NCBI GenBank assembly: GCA_019749875.1
Contig: JAIEPK010000388.1
Location: 1 to 38,242, forward strand
From: Candidatus Binatia bacterium
Lineage (GTDB): Bacteria; Desulfobacterota; Binatia; UBA12015
Reading direction: 5' to 3'
Length of the DNA stretch: 38,242 nt
This document shows positions 17,255 through 24,997 of this stretch, in pieces. Numbering within the stretch: the first letter of the stretch is position 1; the number at the start of each line of letters is the position of its first letter. A program made the position numbers and the translations under genes. Below the pieces are notes generated by a model that ran no database searches, was not told the origin of the DNA, and saw only the letters and a program-made list of their open reading frames with translations.

Positions 17255-18601
17255 TCACCCCCAGAGCCGATCCAGCCCCCGCTCGATCGCCACGAAGATC
17301 CGATCGATCTCCTCGCGCGTCACCACCAGCGGCGGCGCGATCGCGACGAGATCGCGGATCCCGCGCACGATCACCCCTTCCTCCCGGATCAGCCCCGCGG
17401 CCTTCACGCCGAGCAGCGTCGTCGGCGTCAGCTCCGCGCGCCCGCCGCGCGGCACGCACTCGAGCGCGCCGATCAGCCCGAAGCCGCGGACATCTGACAC
17501 CGCACGGTGCCCGGCGAGCGACGCGAGCTTCTGCTGCAGGTACGGCCCGACGTCGTCGCGCACGCGCTCGACGAGCTTTTCGCGCTCGATGATCTCGAGG
17601 TTCGCGAGTGCCGCCGCGGTCGCGGCGGGATGCCCGGAGTAGGTGTAGCCGTGCGCCAGATAGCCGCCCTTGGTCAGCACGTCGGCGATCTCGTCGCGCA
17701 CCAGCGTGGCGCCGAGCGGGAGATAGCCGCTGGTGATGCCCTTCGCGGTGACGAGCAGGTCGGGCTCGAGGTTCCACAGGTCCGACGCGAACCACGCGCC
17801 GAGACGCCCGAACGCGGTGATGACCTCGTCGGCGACGAACAGGATGTCGTGCTTGCGGCACAGGTCGCGCAGCGCGCGGAGATATCCGGGCGGCGGCACG
17901 ATCACGCCGCCCGCGCCCTGGATCGGCTCGGCGAAGAGAGCCGCGATGGTGTCGGGTCCCTCCTGCAGCAGGATGCGCTCGGTCTCGGCGAGGCACCAGT
18001 CGCCGTACTGCTCGAGGGACATGCCGTTGTTGGCGCCGTACGCGTACGGTCCGGGCACCTGCACGAAGCCGGGCAGGGGTAGATCGAAGGGCTCGGTGCA
18101 CGACACGAGTCCGGTCATGCTCGTCGTCGCCAGCGTGACGCCGTGGTAGGCGAACGAGCGCGTCACGATCTTCTGCTTGGCGCGCTTGCCGCGCAGCTTC
18201 TGGTAGCCGCGGATGAGCTTGAGCGCCGACTCGTTCGCCTCCGACCCGGAGTTGGAGAAGAAGGCGTGCCCGAGGCCCTTCGGTGCGAGCTGCGCGAGCT
18301 TGCCGGCGAGCAGGATGGTCGGCTCGGTCGTGGTGTTGAAGAACGACGGGTAGTACGCGACCGACGTCATCTGCTTGTAGACGGCGTCGGCGATCTCCTG
18401 CCGCCCGTAGCCGACGTTGACGCACCACAGGCCCGCGAGCGCGTCGATCAGCGGGCGGTCGTTCTCGTCGATCACGGTGCAGGCGTGCGCCGAGCGGATG
18501 ATGCGCGTGCCCTGGCGGTGCAGGTCGCCGTGGTCGGTGAAGGGGTGCAGGTGGTGCGCCTGGTCGATGCGGCGCAGCGTCTCGAGGCTCAGCGGCTCCA
18601 T
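17255..18601 (-). CDS. Class III PLP aminotransferase, putrescine-pyruvate (SpuC) type
   Basis: A 448-residue fold-type I transaminase. The PLP lysine is Lys287 in 'LLVTAKGITSGYLPLGA', the cofactor Asp is Asp258 in 'FVADEVITAFGR', and the phosphate-binding loop is SNSGSEANE (116-124). The N-terminal 'HHLHPFTD' and 'LIDALAGLWCVNVGYGR' follow polyamine:pyruvate aminotransferases such as SpuC closely. Those convert putrescine or related diamines plus pyruvate to an aminoaldehyde plus alanine. Taurine or β-alanine transaminases are close alternatives. The ATG has AGGA 4 nt upstream. It is divergent from the HDAC-fold gene, 83 bp away. Confidence 0.85.
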   Translation of the reverse strand: MEPLSLETLRRIDQAHHLHPFTDHGDLHRQGTRIIRSAHACTVIDENDRPLIDALAGLWCVNVGYGRQEIADAVYKQMTSVAYYPSFFNTTTEPTILLAGKLAQLAPKGLGHAFFSNSGSEANESALKLIRGYQKLRGKRAKQKIVTRSFAYHGVTLATTSMTGLVSCTEPFDLPLPGFVQVPGPYAYGANNGMSLEQYGDWCLAETERILLQEGPDTIAALFAEPIQGAGGVIVPPPGYLRALRDLCRKHDILFVADEVITAFGRLGAWFASDLWNLEPDLLVTAKGITSGYLPLGATLVRDEIADVLTKGGYLAHGYTYSGHPAATAAALANLEIIEREKLVERVRDDVGPYLQQKLASLAGHRAVSDVRGFGLIGALECVPRGGRAELTPTTLLGVKAAGLIREEGVIVRGIRDLVAIAPPLVVTREEIDRIFVAIERGLDRLWG

Positions 18602-18684
18602 GCGTCCTGTAAAGCACGGCTCGCCGGGTGGGTCGATCGTGCGCCGGGTGATAGAGCCTGTCGCGGACAGCCGAGGAGGCCGCC

Positions 18685-19611
18685 GTGACGATCACCGCCT
18701 ACTACGACCCGGGCTATGCCGCGCCGATCGGCAAGCACGTGATGCCGATCACCAAGTTCTCCATGGTCGCCGACGGCCTGCGCACGCGCCCGGGCATCCG
18801 CCTCGAGCGGCCCGACCCGGTGACCGAGGAGGACCTGCTGCGCGTGCACACGCGCGCGTACGTCGACGCGGTGCGGACGGGCGAGCCGCGCGCGCTCGCC
18901 GAATCGCAGAAGTTCCCGTGGACGCCGGAGCTGTACCCGTCGGTGTGCTTGACCAACGGCGGCGTGGTCGCGGCGTCGCGGCGCGCGCTGCGCGACGGCA
19001 TCGCGGCCGCGGTCGCGAGCGGCTTCCACCACAGCCACGCGGATCACGGCGAGGGCTTCTGCACGTTCAACGGTCTGGTCGTCGCGGCGGAGGCGCTGCG
19101 CGCCGCGGGCGAGCTGTCGAGCGTCGCCGTCTTCGACATGGACCTGCACTACGGCAACGGCACGGCGGCGCTCGCGACGACCCGCCCGTGGCTGACCAAC
19201 GTTTCGCTCTACGGCAACGACTACCACCAGAACAAGCCGTACTCGGACGTCACGGTCCTGCACCACGCCGACGGCCCGAACCACCGCTCGATCGCGCTGC
19301 CGAACGGCTGCCGGCGCGACGGCATGCTGGCGGCGATGGAGCAGGGCCTGCCGCTGCTGCTCGAGCAGGGCAGGCCGGACCTGCTGCTCTACCAGGCCGG
19401 CGCCGACCCGTACCGCGAGGACCCGTACTCGCCGCTCGACCTCGACCACGACGACCTGCGCGAGCGCGACCGTCTGGTGTTCGAATTCGCCAAGGCGGAG
19501 CGGCTGCCGATCGCGTGGGTACTGGCGGGCGGCTACACCGAGGACACGACGAAGGTCGTGCAGGTGCACCTCAACACCTTCGACGCGGCGCTCGAAGTGT
19601 ACGGCGGCTGA
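18685..19611 (+). CDS. Histone deacetylase-fold amidohydrolase, possible acetylpolyamine deacetylase
   Basis: A 308-residue zinc amidohydrolase. The catalytic His pair is His115-His116 in 'GFHHSHADHGEGFC'. Zinc ligands by analogy with HDAC8 are Asp153 and His155 (FDMDLHYGNGT) and Asp241 (GADPY). The transition-state Tyr is Tyr284 in 'AGGYT'. The 'FHH-x5-GEGFC' form is closer to class IV (HDAC11-like) proteins than to classical acetylpolyamine amidohydrolases ('GHH…GGFC'). GTG 18685 follows a strong GAGGAGG. Its position between a putrescine-type transaminase and pot genes makes N-acetylpolyamines, or another N-acylated amine, the likeliest substrate; this is inference. Confidence 0.87.
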   Translation: MTITAYYDPGYAAPIGKHVMPITKFSMVADGLRTRPGIRLERPDPVTEEDLLRVHTRAYVDAVRTGEPRALAESQKFPWTPELYPSVCLTNGGVVAASRRALRDGIAAAVASGFHHSHADHGEGFCTFNGLVVAAEALRAAGELSSVAVFDMDLHYGNGTAALATTRPWLTNVSLYGNDYHQNKPYSDVTVLHHADGPNHRSIALPNGCRRDGMLAAMEQGLPLLLEQGRPDLLLYQAGADPYREDPYSPLDLDHDDLRERDRLVFEFAKAERLPIAWVLAGGYTEDTTKVVQVHLNTFDAALEVYGG

Positions 19612-19737
19612 CGCCAGTGGAGAGCACGGCGTCGTACTCGGGCGCGGCCCAGCCGGCGGTGCTCGGGTTCACGCCCGCGCCGCGTTCGTCCGATACCTGC
19701 TCTCGAGTCCGCGCCGCGCGGACCAGGAGGTGGATCC

Positions 19738-20154
19738 ATGAACCGTCGCATCCGCTCGCTGATCGTCCCGGCCGTCGTCGCCCTGCTGCTCGCAGCCGTC
19801 CCCGCGGCCCGCGCCAGCCTGATGGACGACCTCGCCAAGACCACGCCGCAGGAGCGCGCGGGCATCCAGACCGCGTTCATGAAGGCCAAGCTCGGGCTGT
19901 CGCCCGAAGAAGCGCAGAAGATCGAGGCCATCAACCTCAAGTACGCCGAGAAGGCCGAGCCGGTGATCAAGGGCGACGACGGCATGTTCGCCAAGGCACG
20001 CCAGATGGGCGAGATCCAGTCCGAGAAGGACGCAGAGATGCAAACCGCCCTGTCACCGCAGCAGTACCAGGCGTATCAGGCCGCCAAGGACGAGCTGAAG
20101 GAGAAGTTCGAGCAAGCGGTCGCGAAGAAGGCCGCCGCGGCCGGCGGACAGTAG
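19738..20154 (+). CDS. Small periplasmic helical protein, Spy/CpxP-like
   Basis: A 138-residue protein with a signal peptide (residues 1-27, cleavage ARA-S) and an otherwise helical, charged mature part. 'LGLSPEEAQKIEAINLKYAEKAEPVI' and the later 'ALSPQQYQAYQAAKDELKEKFEQ' resemble the LTxxQ-type repeats of Spy/CpxP periplasmic chaperones, where a 'L-S/T-P-E-Q' motif starts each helix. AGGAGG lies 7 nt before the ATG. It lies between the HDAC-fold gene and potC. Function in this cluster is unknown; a chaperone or stress role is only suggested. Confidence 0.6.
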   Translation: MNRRIRSLIVPAVVALLLAAVPAARASLMDDLAKTTPQERAGIQTAFMKAKLGLSPEEAQKIEAINLKYAEKAEPVIKGDDGMFAKARQMGEIQSEKDAEMQTALSPQQYQAYQAAKDELKEKFEQAVAKKAAAAGGQ

Positions 20155-20199
20155 ACGGCTCCACACGGGCCGCCGCGCGTCGCACGGGCGACCTCTGTT

Positions 20200-20227
20200 T
20201 TGACAACGTCGTCGCCGCGGTTGTAAG
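20200..20227 (+). promoter_or_regulatory. Candidate sigma-70 promoter for potCDB
   Basis: A perfect -35 TTGACA (20200-20205) is followed after 16 bp by TGTAAG (20222-20227), four of six matches to TATAAT. Transcription would begin near 20235, about 80 nt before the potC ATG. The AT-richer patch stands out in this GC-rich gap. Confidence 0.5.
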
Positions 20228-20312
20228 CCCGCCCCGTGTCGGACGGGTGGCAGCGACGGAGCGCGATCCCCGGAGCCGCGCGCGCCAGCGCGGCTCGCCG
20301 CGAGGGCACGGC

Positions 20313-21086
20313 ATGAAGACGGTCCAGCGCCTGCTCGGCTTCTGGACCGTGCTGGTGATGATCTTCTTCTACCTGCCGATCGTCATCCTGGTCGGCTACT
20401 CGTTCAACTCCTCGCGCCTCAACATCGTCTGGCAGGGCTTCACGCTCGACTGGTACGCGGCGATCTGGCGCGACGCGGTCCTGGTCGCGTCCCTCTACAA
20501 CAGCCTCTACGTCGCGATCGTCACGACGGTACTCTCGGTCGTGCTCGGCACGGGCGGCGCGTGGCTGCTGTTCCGCTACCGCTTTCCCGCGGTGCGCCTG
20601 CTGAGCACGCTCATCTTCATCCCCATGATCATCCCCGAGGTGATCATGGGCGTGAGCCTGCTGATCTTCTTCGTCGCCGTCCACCTCGAGCTGGGCTATG
20701 CGACGATCATCATCAGCCACGTCACGTTCTGCTTCCCGTTCGTGATGGTCGCGGTGCAGGCGCGTCTCGCCGGCCTCGATCCGTCGCTGGAGGAAGCTGC
20801 GCAGGACCTCGGCGCGACGCCGTGGCAGGCGTTCCGCAAGATCCTGGTGCCGTACCTGGCGCCCGCGATCCTCTCGGGCGCCCTGATGTCGTTCACGCTG
20901 TCGCTCGACGAGCTGATCGTCACGTACTTCACCGCCAGCGCCGGCACGCGGACGCTGCCGCTCGAGATCTTCGGGCGCGTCAAGAAGGGCCTCGACCCGA
21001 CGCTGAACGCGATCTCGACGGTGTTCATCCTGTCGACCGTCGTGCTCGTGATCGTGACCGAGCTCTTGAAGAAGCGGGAGCACTGA
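20313..21086 (+). CDS. potC: Spermidine/putrescine ABC transporter permease, PotC type
   Basis: A 257-residue inner-membrane permease with about six helices. The EAA loop that docks on the ATPase is EEAAQDLGATPWQAFRKILV (160-179). 'VQRLLGFWTVLVMIFFYLPIVILVGYSFN' is a typical PotC first helix, and the end 'SLDELIVTYFTASAGTRTLPLEIFGRVKKGLDP' matches the PotC/PotI/YdcV group. It is the first gene of potC-potD-potB; the usual order is A-B-C-D. It is followed by potD after 50 bp. Confidence 0.92.
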   Translation: MKTVQRLLGFWTVLVMIFFYLPIVILVGYSFNSSRLNIVWQGFTLDWYAAIWRDAVLVASLYNSLYVAIVTTVLSVVLGTGGAWLLFRYRFPAVRLLSTLIFIPMIIPEVIMGVSLLIFFVAVHLELGYATIIISHVTFCFPFVMVAVQARLAGLDPSLEEAAQDLGATPWQAFRKILVPYLAPAILSGALMSFTLSLDELIVTYFTASAGTRTLPLEIFGRVKKGLDPTLNAISTVFILSTVVLVIVTELLKKREH

Positions 21087-21136
21087 GGAGGGATCATCCG
21101 GGCCCGGTCGCGAGGCCGGCGTCGGACGGAGGCAAG

Positions 21137-22285
21137 ATGAAGCGAAGCAAGTCGTACTCGGTCGTTTGGCAGCGCGGCGTCGTGCTCGCCGTGGTGGCGG
21201 CGGTCGCGCTGCTCGGCGCGTGCAGCAAGAGCCCGAGCACCGAGGAGAAGAAGCCCGACGCGGCCGCACCCGCGGCGCCAGCCGCCGCTGCTCCGGCCGC
21301 GAAGGCCGAGGCGAAGCCGCTGCCGAAGGAGCTGAACCTCTTCGCCTGGTCCGAGTACGTGCCGCAGACCGTGATCGACGGCTTCCAGAAGGAGACCGGC
21401 ATCAAGGTCAACTACGAGACCTACGCGTCGAACGAGGAGATGCTCGCGAAGCTGGTCTCCGGCGCCACGCGCTACGACCTGATCCAGCCGTCCGAGTACA
21501 CCATCGAGGCGCTGGTCAACGAGAAGCAGCTGCACGAGATCGACTGGTCGAAGGTCCCGAACGCGAAGAACATCGCGCCCGAGTATCGGGGCATGCCGCA
21601 CGATCCGCAGAACAAGTACACGGTGCCGTGGATGGCCGGCACGGTCGGCATCGTGGTCAACACCGAGAAGATTCCGGCCGGGGCCATCAAGGGCTACGGC
21701 GACGTCTTCCAGGACAAGTACAAGGGTCGCATCGTCGTCCTCGACGACCCGCGCGAGATCGTGACCTGGGCGATGGCCACCAAGGGCATCCCGGCCAACG
21801 ACGTGACGCCGGAGAATCTCGAGAAGGTGAAGCCGGTGCTCGAGAAGTGGCTGCCGCTGGTCAAGGTCTACGACTCCGACAGCCCGAAGACGGCGCTGCT
21901 CAACGGTGACGTCGATCTCGGCATCGTGTGGTCGGGCGAGGCCGCGCTGCTCTACAACGAGGACAAGAAGTTCGCCTACGTCCTGCCGGCCGAGGGCGCG
22001 CACCAGTTCATCGACAGCCTCGCGATCCCCGCCAATGCGCCGAGCCCCGAGGCGGCGATGCTGTTCATGAACTACATCCTGCGGCCCGAGGTCTCGAAGC
22101 TGATCTCGGCCGACTTCCCGTACACCAACCCGAACCTCGCGGCGCGCAAGGAGCTGAGCCCCGAGGAGCTCGCGAACCCTGCGAGCTACCCGCCCGGCAA
22201 TCCGAAGCTCGAAACGTTCCGCGACATCGGCGACCGCGCCGTCCCGATCGACAAGATGGTGACGGATCTGAAGGCGGGGAGCTGA
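21137..22285 (+). CDS. potD: Spermidine/putrescine-binding lipoprotein, PotD type
   Basis: A 382-residue extracytoplasmic binding protein. The lipobox LGAC puts the lipidated cysteine at 29, followed by an Ala/Pro/Lys-rich flexible linker to about residue 65. The mature fold starts 'ELNLFAWSEYVPQTVIDGFQKETGI' and has the PotD/PotF hallmarks 'YDLIQPSEYT', 'PWMAGTVGIVVNTEKI', 'LDDPREIVTWAMATKG', and 'NGDVDLGIVWSGEA'. Aromatic and acidic residues in these motifs form the polyamine pocket in known structures. Its last 33 bases (ending KMVTDLKAGS-stop) occur again 226 bp downstream, just before potB. Confidence 0.93.
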   Translation: MKRSKSYSVVWQRGVVLAVVAAVALLGACSKSPSTEEKKPDAAAPAAPAAAAPAAKAEAKPLPKELNLFAWSEYVPQTVIDGFQKETGIKVNYETYASNEEMLAKLVSGATRYDLIQPSEYTIEALVNEKQLHEIDWSKVPNAKNIAPEYRGMPHDPQNKYTVPWMAGTVGIVVNTEKIPAGAIKGYGDVFQDKYKGRIVVLDDPREIVTWAMATKGIPANDVTPENLEKVKPVLEKWLPLVKVYDSDSPKTALLNGDVDLGIVWSGEAALLYNEDKKFAYVLPAEGAHQFIDSLAIPANAPSPEAAMLFMNYILRPEVSKLISADFPYTNPNLAARKELSPEELANPASYPPGNPKLETFRDIGDRAVPIDKMVTDLKAGS

Positions 22286-22512
22286 GATGTCGAGCGAGAG
22301 GAGACTCCGCGCGCGGAGCGCGCGGCCGACCGGAGGGAGCGCGGGGAGTGGGGCCCCGTTGGGCTTGGCGCAACGGGGCGAGGGGGCGCGTGCCCCCTCG
22401 TGGAACATCAAGATGTGGGGGGCGCTGGGCGGTGGGCCCTCGGGGGGCGGGGGGGCCCGCCCCCCCCCGAGGAACATCAAGATGGTGACGGATCTGAAGG
22501 CGGAGAGCTGAG
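22252..22512 (+). repeat. Duplicated potD 3' end flanking a hairpin-rich 226-bp insertion
   Basis: A 35-bp sequence at 22252-22286 (end of potD through its stop) recurs at 22478-22512 with one mismatch. Between the copies lie three inverted repeats: CCCCGTTG/CAACGGGG (22354-22361/22371-22378), CGAGGGGGC/GCCCCCTCG (22379-22387/22392-22400), and a G-run/C-run stem at 22438-22472. A palindrome, CTCCGCGCGCGGAG, is at 22305-22318. The 14-mer GGAACATCAAGATG follows each of the last two hairpins (22402-22415, 22471-22484). Without the insertion potD would end 13 nt before potB. A 74-codon frame here (22287-22511) is not thought to be a gene. Confidence 0.8.
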
Positions 22513-22524
22513 GGCGATCCCCGC

Positions 22525-23403
22525 ATGCGCACCGGTAACACCAGCGTCGCGGCACCGTCCGGCTACCAGCGGTCACCCGGGCTCGCCGGGTGGCTGCTGC
22601 TGTCGCCGCTGCTCGTCTGGGTGGCGCTCTTCGTGGTCGCGCCGACGGCGATCATGCTGGTCTACAGCTTCGGTCGCCGCGGCACGCTCGGCGGCGTGGT
22701 GCTCGACTTCACGCTGGACAACTACGCCGCGGTGCTCGACCCGACGTATCTCAAGATCGTCGTGCGCTCGATCCTCTACTCCGGCCTGACGACGATCCTC
22801 TGCCTGCTGATGGGCTACCCGGTCGCGTACTACATCGGACGCGCCGACGCGCGCTGGCGGAACCTGCTCTTGATGATGGTCATGATCCCGTTCTGGACGA
22901 GCTTCCTCATCCGGACCTACGCGTGGGTGACCATCCTGAAGAACGAGGGCCTGCTGAACGGGTTGCTGCTGCAGTGGCAGCTGATCACGCAGCCGTTCGA
23001 GATGCTGTACACGCCCGGCGCGGTCATTCTCGGCCTCGTCTACACGTTCCTGCCGTTCATGATCCTGCCGATCTATACGAGCGTCGAGAAGCTCGACAAC
23101 GCGCTCATCGAGGCCGCGTTCGATCTCGGCGCGGGACCGGTGCGCGCGTTCTCGCGCGTGATCGTGCCGATGACGTCGCCGGGGATCACCGCGGGGATCC
23201 TGCTGGTGTTCATCCCGGCGCTCGGCCTCTACGCCGTCAACGACGTGCTCGGCGGCGGCAAGGTCGACATGATCGGCAACATCATCGAGAACCAGTTCAA
23301 GGGGAACGCGCGCAACTGGCCGTTCGGCTCGGCGCTCGGCATCACGCTGCTGGTCGCGTTCGGCATCGCGTTCTGGTTCACGGGGCGGCGCCAGCAGGAG
23401 TAG
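22525..23403 (+). CDS. potB: Spermidine/putrescine ABC transporter permease, PotB type
   Basis: A 292-residue inner-membrane permease with six or so helices. The EAA loop is 'IEAAFDLGAGPVRAFSRVIV' (195-214). The core 'LLLMMVMIPFWTSFLIRTYAWVTIL' with 'NEGLLN' is diagnostic of PotB/PotH proteins, and 'GLYAVNDVLGGGKVDMIGNIIENQF' is the conserved late periplasmic segment. It pairs with PotC to form the channel. It is the last gene of the operon, reached only through the hairpin-rich insertion after potD, and converges directly on a GNAT gene with no spacer. Confidence 0.92.
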   Translation: MRTGNTSVAAPSGYQRSPGLAGWLLLSPLLVWVALFVVAPTAIMLVYSFGRRGTLGGVVLDFTLDNYAAVLDPTYLKIVVRSILYSGLTTILCLLMGYPVAYYIGRADARWRNLLLMMVMIPFWTSFLIRTYAWVTILKNEGLLNGLLLQWQLITQPFEMLYTPGAVILGLVYTFLPFMILPIYTSVEKLDNALIEAAFDLGAGPVRAFSRVIVPMTSPGITAGILLVFIPALGLYAVNDVLGGGKVDMIGNIIENQFKGNARNWPFGSALGITLLVAFGIAFWFTGRRQQE

Positions 23404-23874
23404 TCAGCCGCGCCGCACTGCCTCCTCGTAGATGAGGTACGGCGTCTCCTCCATGCCCATCCGCCGGTACGTCGCCTGCGCGTTCACGTTGTCGCGCTCG
23501 ACGTAGAGCCTGAGCCCGTAGACGCCGTCGGTGCGCGCGGCGAGGGCGCGCACGTGCTCGTGCAGCAGCCGGTAGAGGCCGCGCCGGCGGTGCGACGGCA
23601 CGACGTAGACGCTCTGGATCCACCAGAAGAAGCCGTCGCGCCAGTCGCTCCACTCGTAGGTCAGCATCAGCGTTGCCGCCGGTGCGCCGTCCGCTTCGGC
23701 GACGAACACGCGACCGCGCGCCGCGTCGGCGAGCAGGCTCGCGACCCCGGCGCGGACCGTGGCGAGGTCGAGCTCCTTGTGCTCGGTCTCGAGCGCCATC
23801 GCGCGCGCGCACTCGACCAGGAAGTCGCGATCCGCCGGTGTCGCCTCGCGCGCCCGCGCCGCTTGCTCCGTCAT
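23404..23874 (-). CDS. GNAT-family N-acetyltransferase
   Basis: A 156-residue acetyltransferase of normal GNAT length. The acetyl-CoA loop is 'SHRRRGLYRLLHEHV', preceded by the β4 strand 'FFWWIQSVYVVP', and the C-terminal 'LRLYVERDNVNAQATYRRMGM' is the typical N-x-x-A-x-x-x-Y-x-x-x-GM/F ending. ATG 23874 overlaps the TGA of the DUF2817 gene (ATGA), making it the last gene of a tightly coupled four-gene operon. Acetylation of an amine freed by the upstream enzymes is plausible; the substrate is not known. Confidence 0.88.
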   Translation of the reverse strand: MTEQAARAREATPADRDFLVECARAMALETEHKELDLATVRAGVASLLADAARGRVFVAEADGAPAATLMLTYEWSDWRDGFFWWIQSVYVVPSHRRRGLYRLLHEHVRALAARTDGVYGLRLYVERDNVNAQATYRRMGMEETPYLIYEEAVRRG

Positions 23875-24986
23875 CGTCCCTCCGTTGCCGTCGCGTGAGC
23901 CTGCACGCCGGCGAGCGCGCGATCGACGACCTCGCGCGCGCGCAGGCAGACGGCTTCCTGCCAGTCGGTGTCGTCGAGGAAGAACGCGTCGCGCATGCGA
24001 CGCGCGATCGCGCGGCCTTGCTCCGAGTCGCGCACCCCGTGCGCGTCGAGCCAGTGGTCGGCCTGCACCGCCTGCAGCACCTCGGCGATCTCGCGCGTGC
24101 CGAACTCGAGCACCAGCCCGGTCGCGGCCGCGTGCGGCAGCGCCGCGACGAAGGCGGGACCGATCAGCCCCGACACCAGCGCCGCGTCCGTGCCCTGCGC
24201 CGGCTCGGCGCGGATCACGTCCGGCCAGCACGCGCGCGCGAGCACGTCCGCGGTGCTGCCCTCGGGCGCGGTCTGCAGCAGCATGCCCATCGCGCGCGGT
24301 CCGAGGCCGGAGTGCAGGTCGACGAACGCCGCGACCTCGGCCGCGCCGGCGTGACGCTGCCACAGCGCGCGCAGCGTGCGGTTCGACCACGTCGGCGCGG
24401 TACCGCCGAACTGCACGCCGCGCGGATGGCGGTACTGCCCGCCGGACAGCGCGCGATACATCGCGGCCCAGCCGTGCGCGTCCTCGAAGCGCTTCAGCTC
24501 CGCCATGCCGCGCGCGATCGCGTCGGGATCGAGCGACTGCAGGTTGAGCACGTCGTAGAGGCGATCGTAGTCGGGGTTGTCGGGGTGCGGCGCGTCGTGG
24601 TCGAGGAAGTTCCGGTTCAGATCGACGTTGTCCTCGTTCACGCGCCGCGTCCACGCGAAGCCCCATGGATTGACGGCGTGCACCAGAACGAGCGCGACGT
24701 CCGCGGGCAGGCGCGACGCGAGCCCGTCGGCGAGCAGAAAGCTCTGGATGCCGGATCCGCAGTAGCCCTCGACGCCGTGCGTGCCGGACGCGACGAAGAG
24801 CACGCGCCGCGCGTCGTCGGGCCCGAAGCGCGCCTCGTCGAGGAACAGCGCCGCGCCGTCGGGGCCGGGCAGGGGATGCGCGTGCGACGCGACGCGCGCA
24901 CCGGCGTCGACGCAACGCTCGAGGAAGAGGGCACGTGCGTCGCCGTAGGACGCGCGGAACGATCGTGTGATCGCGCTGCTGCTCAT
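23871..24986 (-). CDS. DUF2817 family zinc carboxypeptidase-like protein (M14 clan)
   Basis: A 371-residue cytoplasmic protein. Zinc ligands of the M14 type are visible: His70 and Glu73 in SGTHGVEGYCGSG, and His225 in 'VDLHSGLG'. The substrate-carboxylate Asn/Arg pair is Asn124-Arg125 in 'NEDNVDLNRNF', and the general base Glu is Glu294 in 'VLEFGT'. DUF2817 proteins are deacylases or carboxypeptidases of largely unknown substrate. ATG 24986 was chosen because AAGGGAG lies 5 nt upstream; ATG 25001 would give an exact ATGA overlap with the amidohydrolase and is an alternative. It is the third gene of the coupled operon. Confidence 0.85.
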   Translation of the reverse strand: MSSSAITRSFRASYGDARALFLERCVDAGARVASHAHPLPGPDGAALFLDEARFGPDDARRVLFVASGTHGVEGYCGSGIQSFLLADGLASRLPADVALVLVHAVNPWGFAWTRRVNEDNVDLNRNFLDHDAPHPDNPDYDRLYDVLNLQSLDPDAIARGMAELKRFEDAHGWAAMYRALSGGQYRHPRGVQFGGTAPTWSNRTLRALWQRHAGAAEVAAFVDLHSGLGPRAMGMLLQTAPEGSTADVLARACWPDVIRAEPAQGTDAALVSGLIGPAFVAALPHAAATGLVLEFGTREIAEVLQAVQADHWLDAHGVRDSEQGRAIARRMRDAFFLDDTDWQEAVCLRAREVVDRALAGVQAHATATEGR

Positions 24987-24997
24987 CGGATCTCCCT

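Noticed and set aside
22287-22511. A 74-codon frame in the potD-potB insert ending KMVTDLKAES
   Set aside because: Its end is the duplicated potD tail and the rest runs through hairpins; no RBS or homology. Treated as insert sequence.
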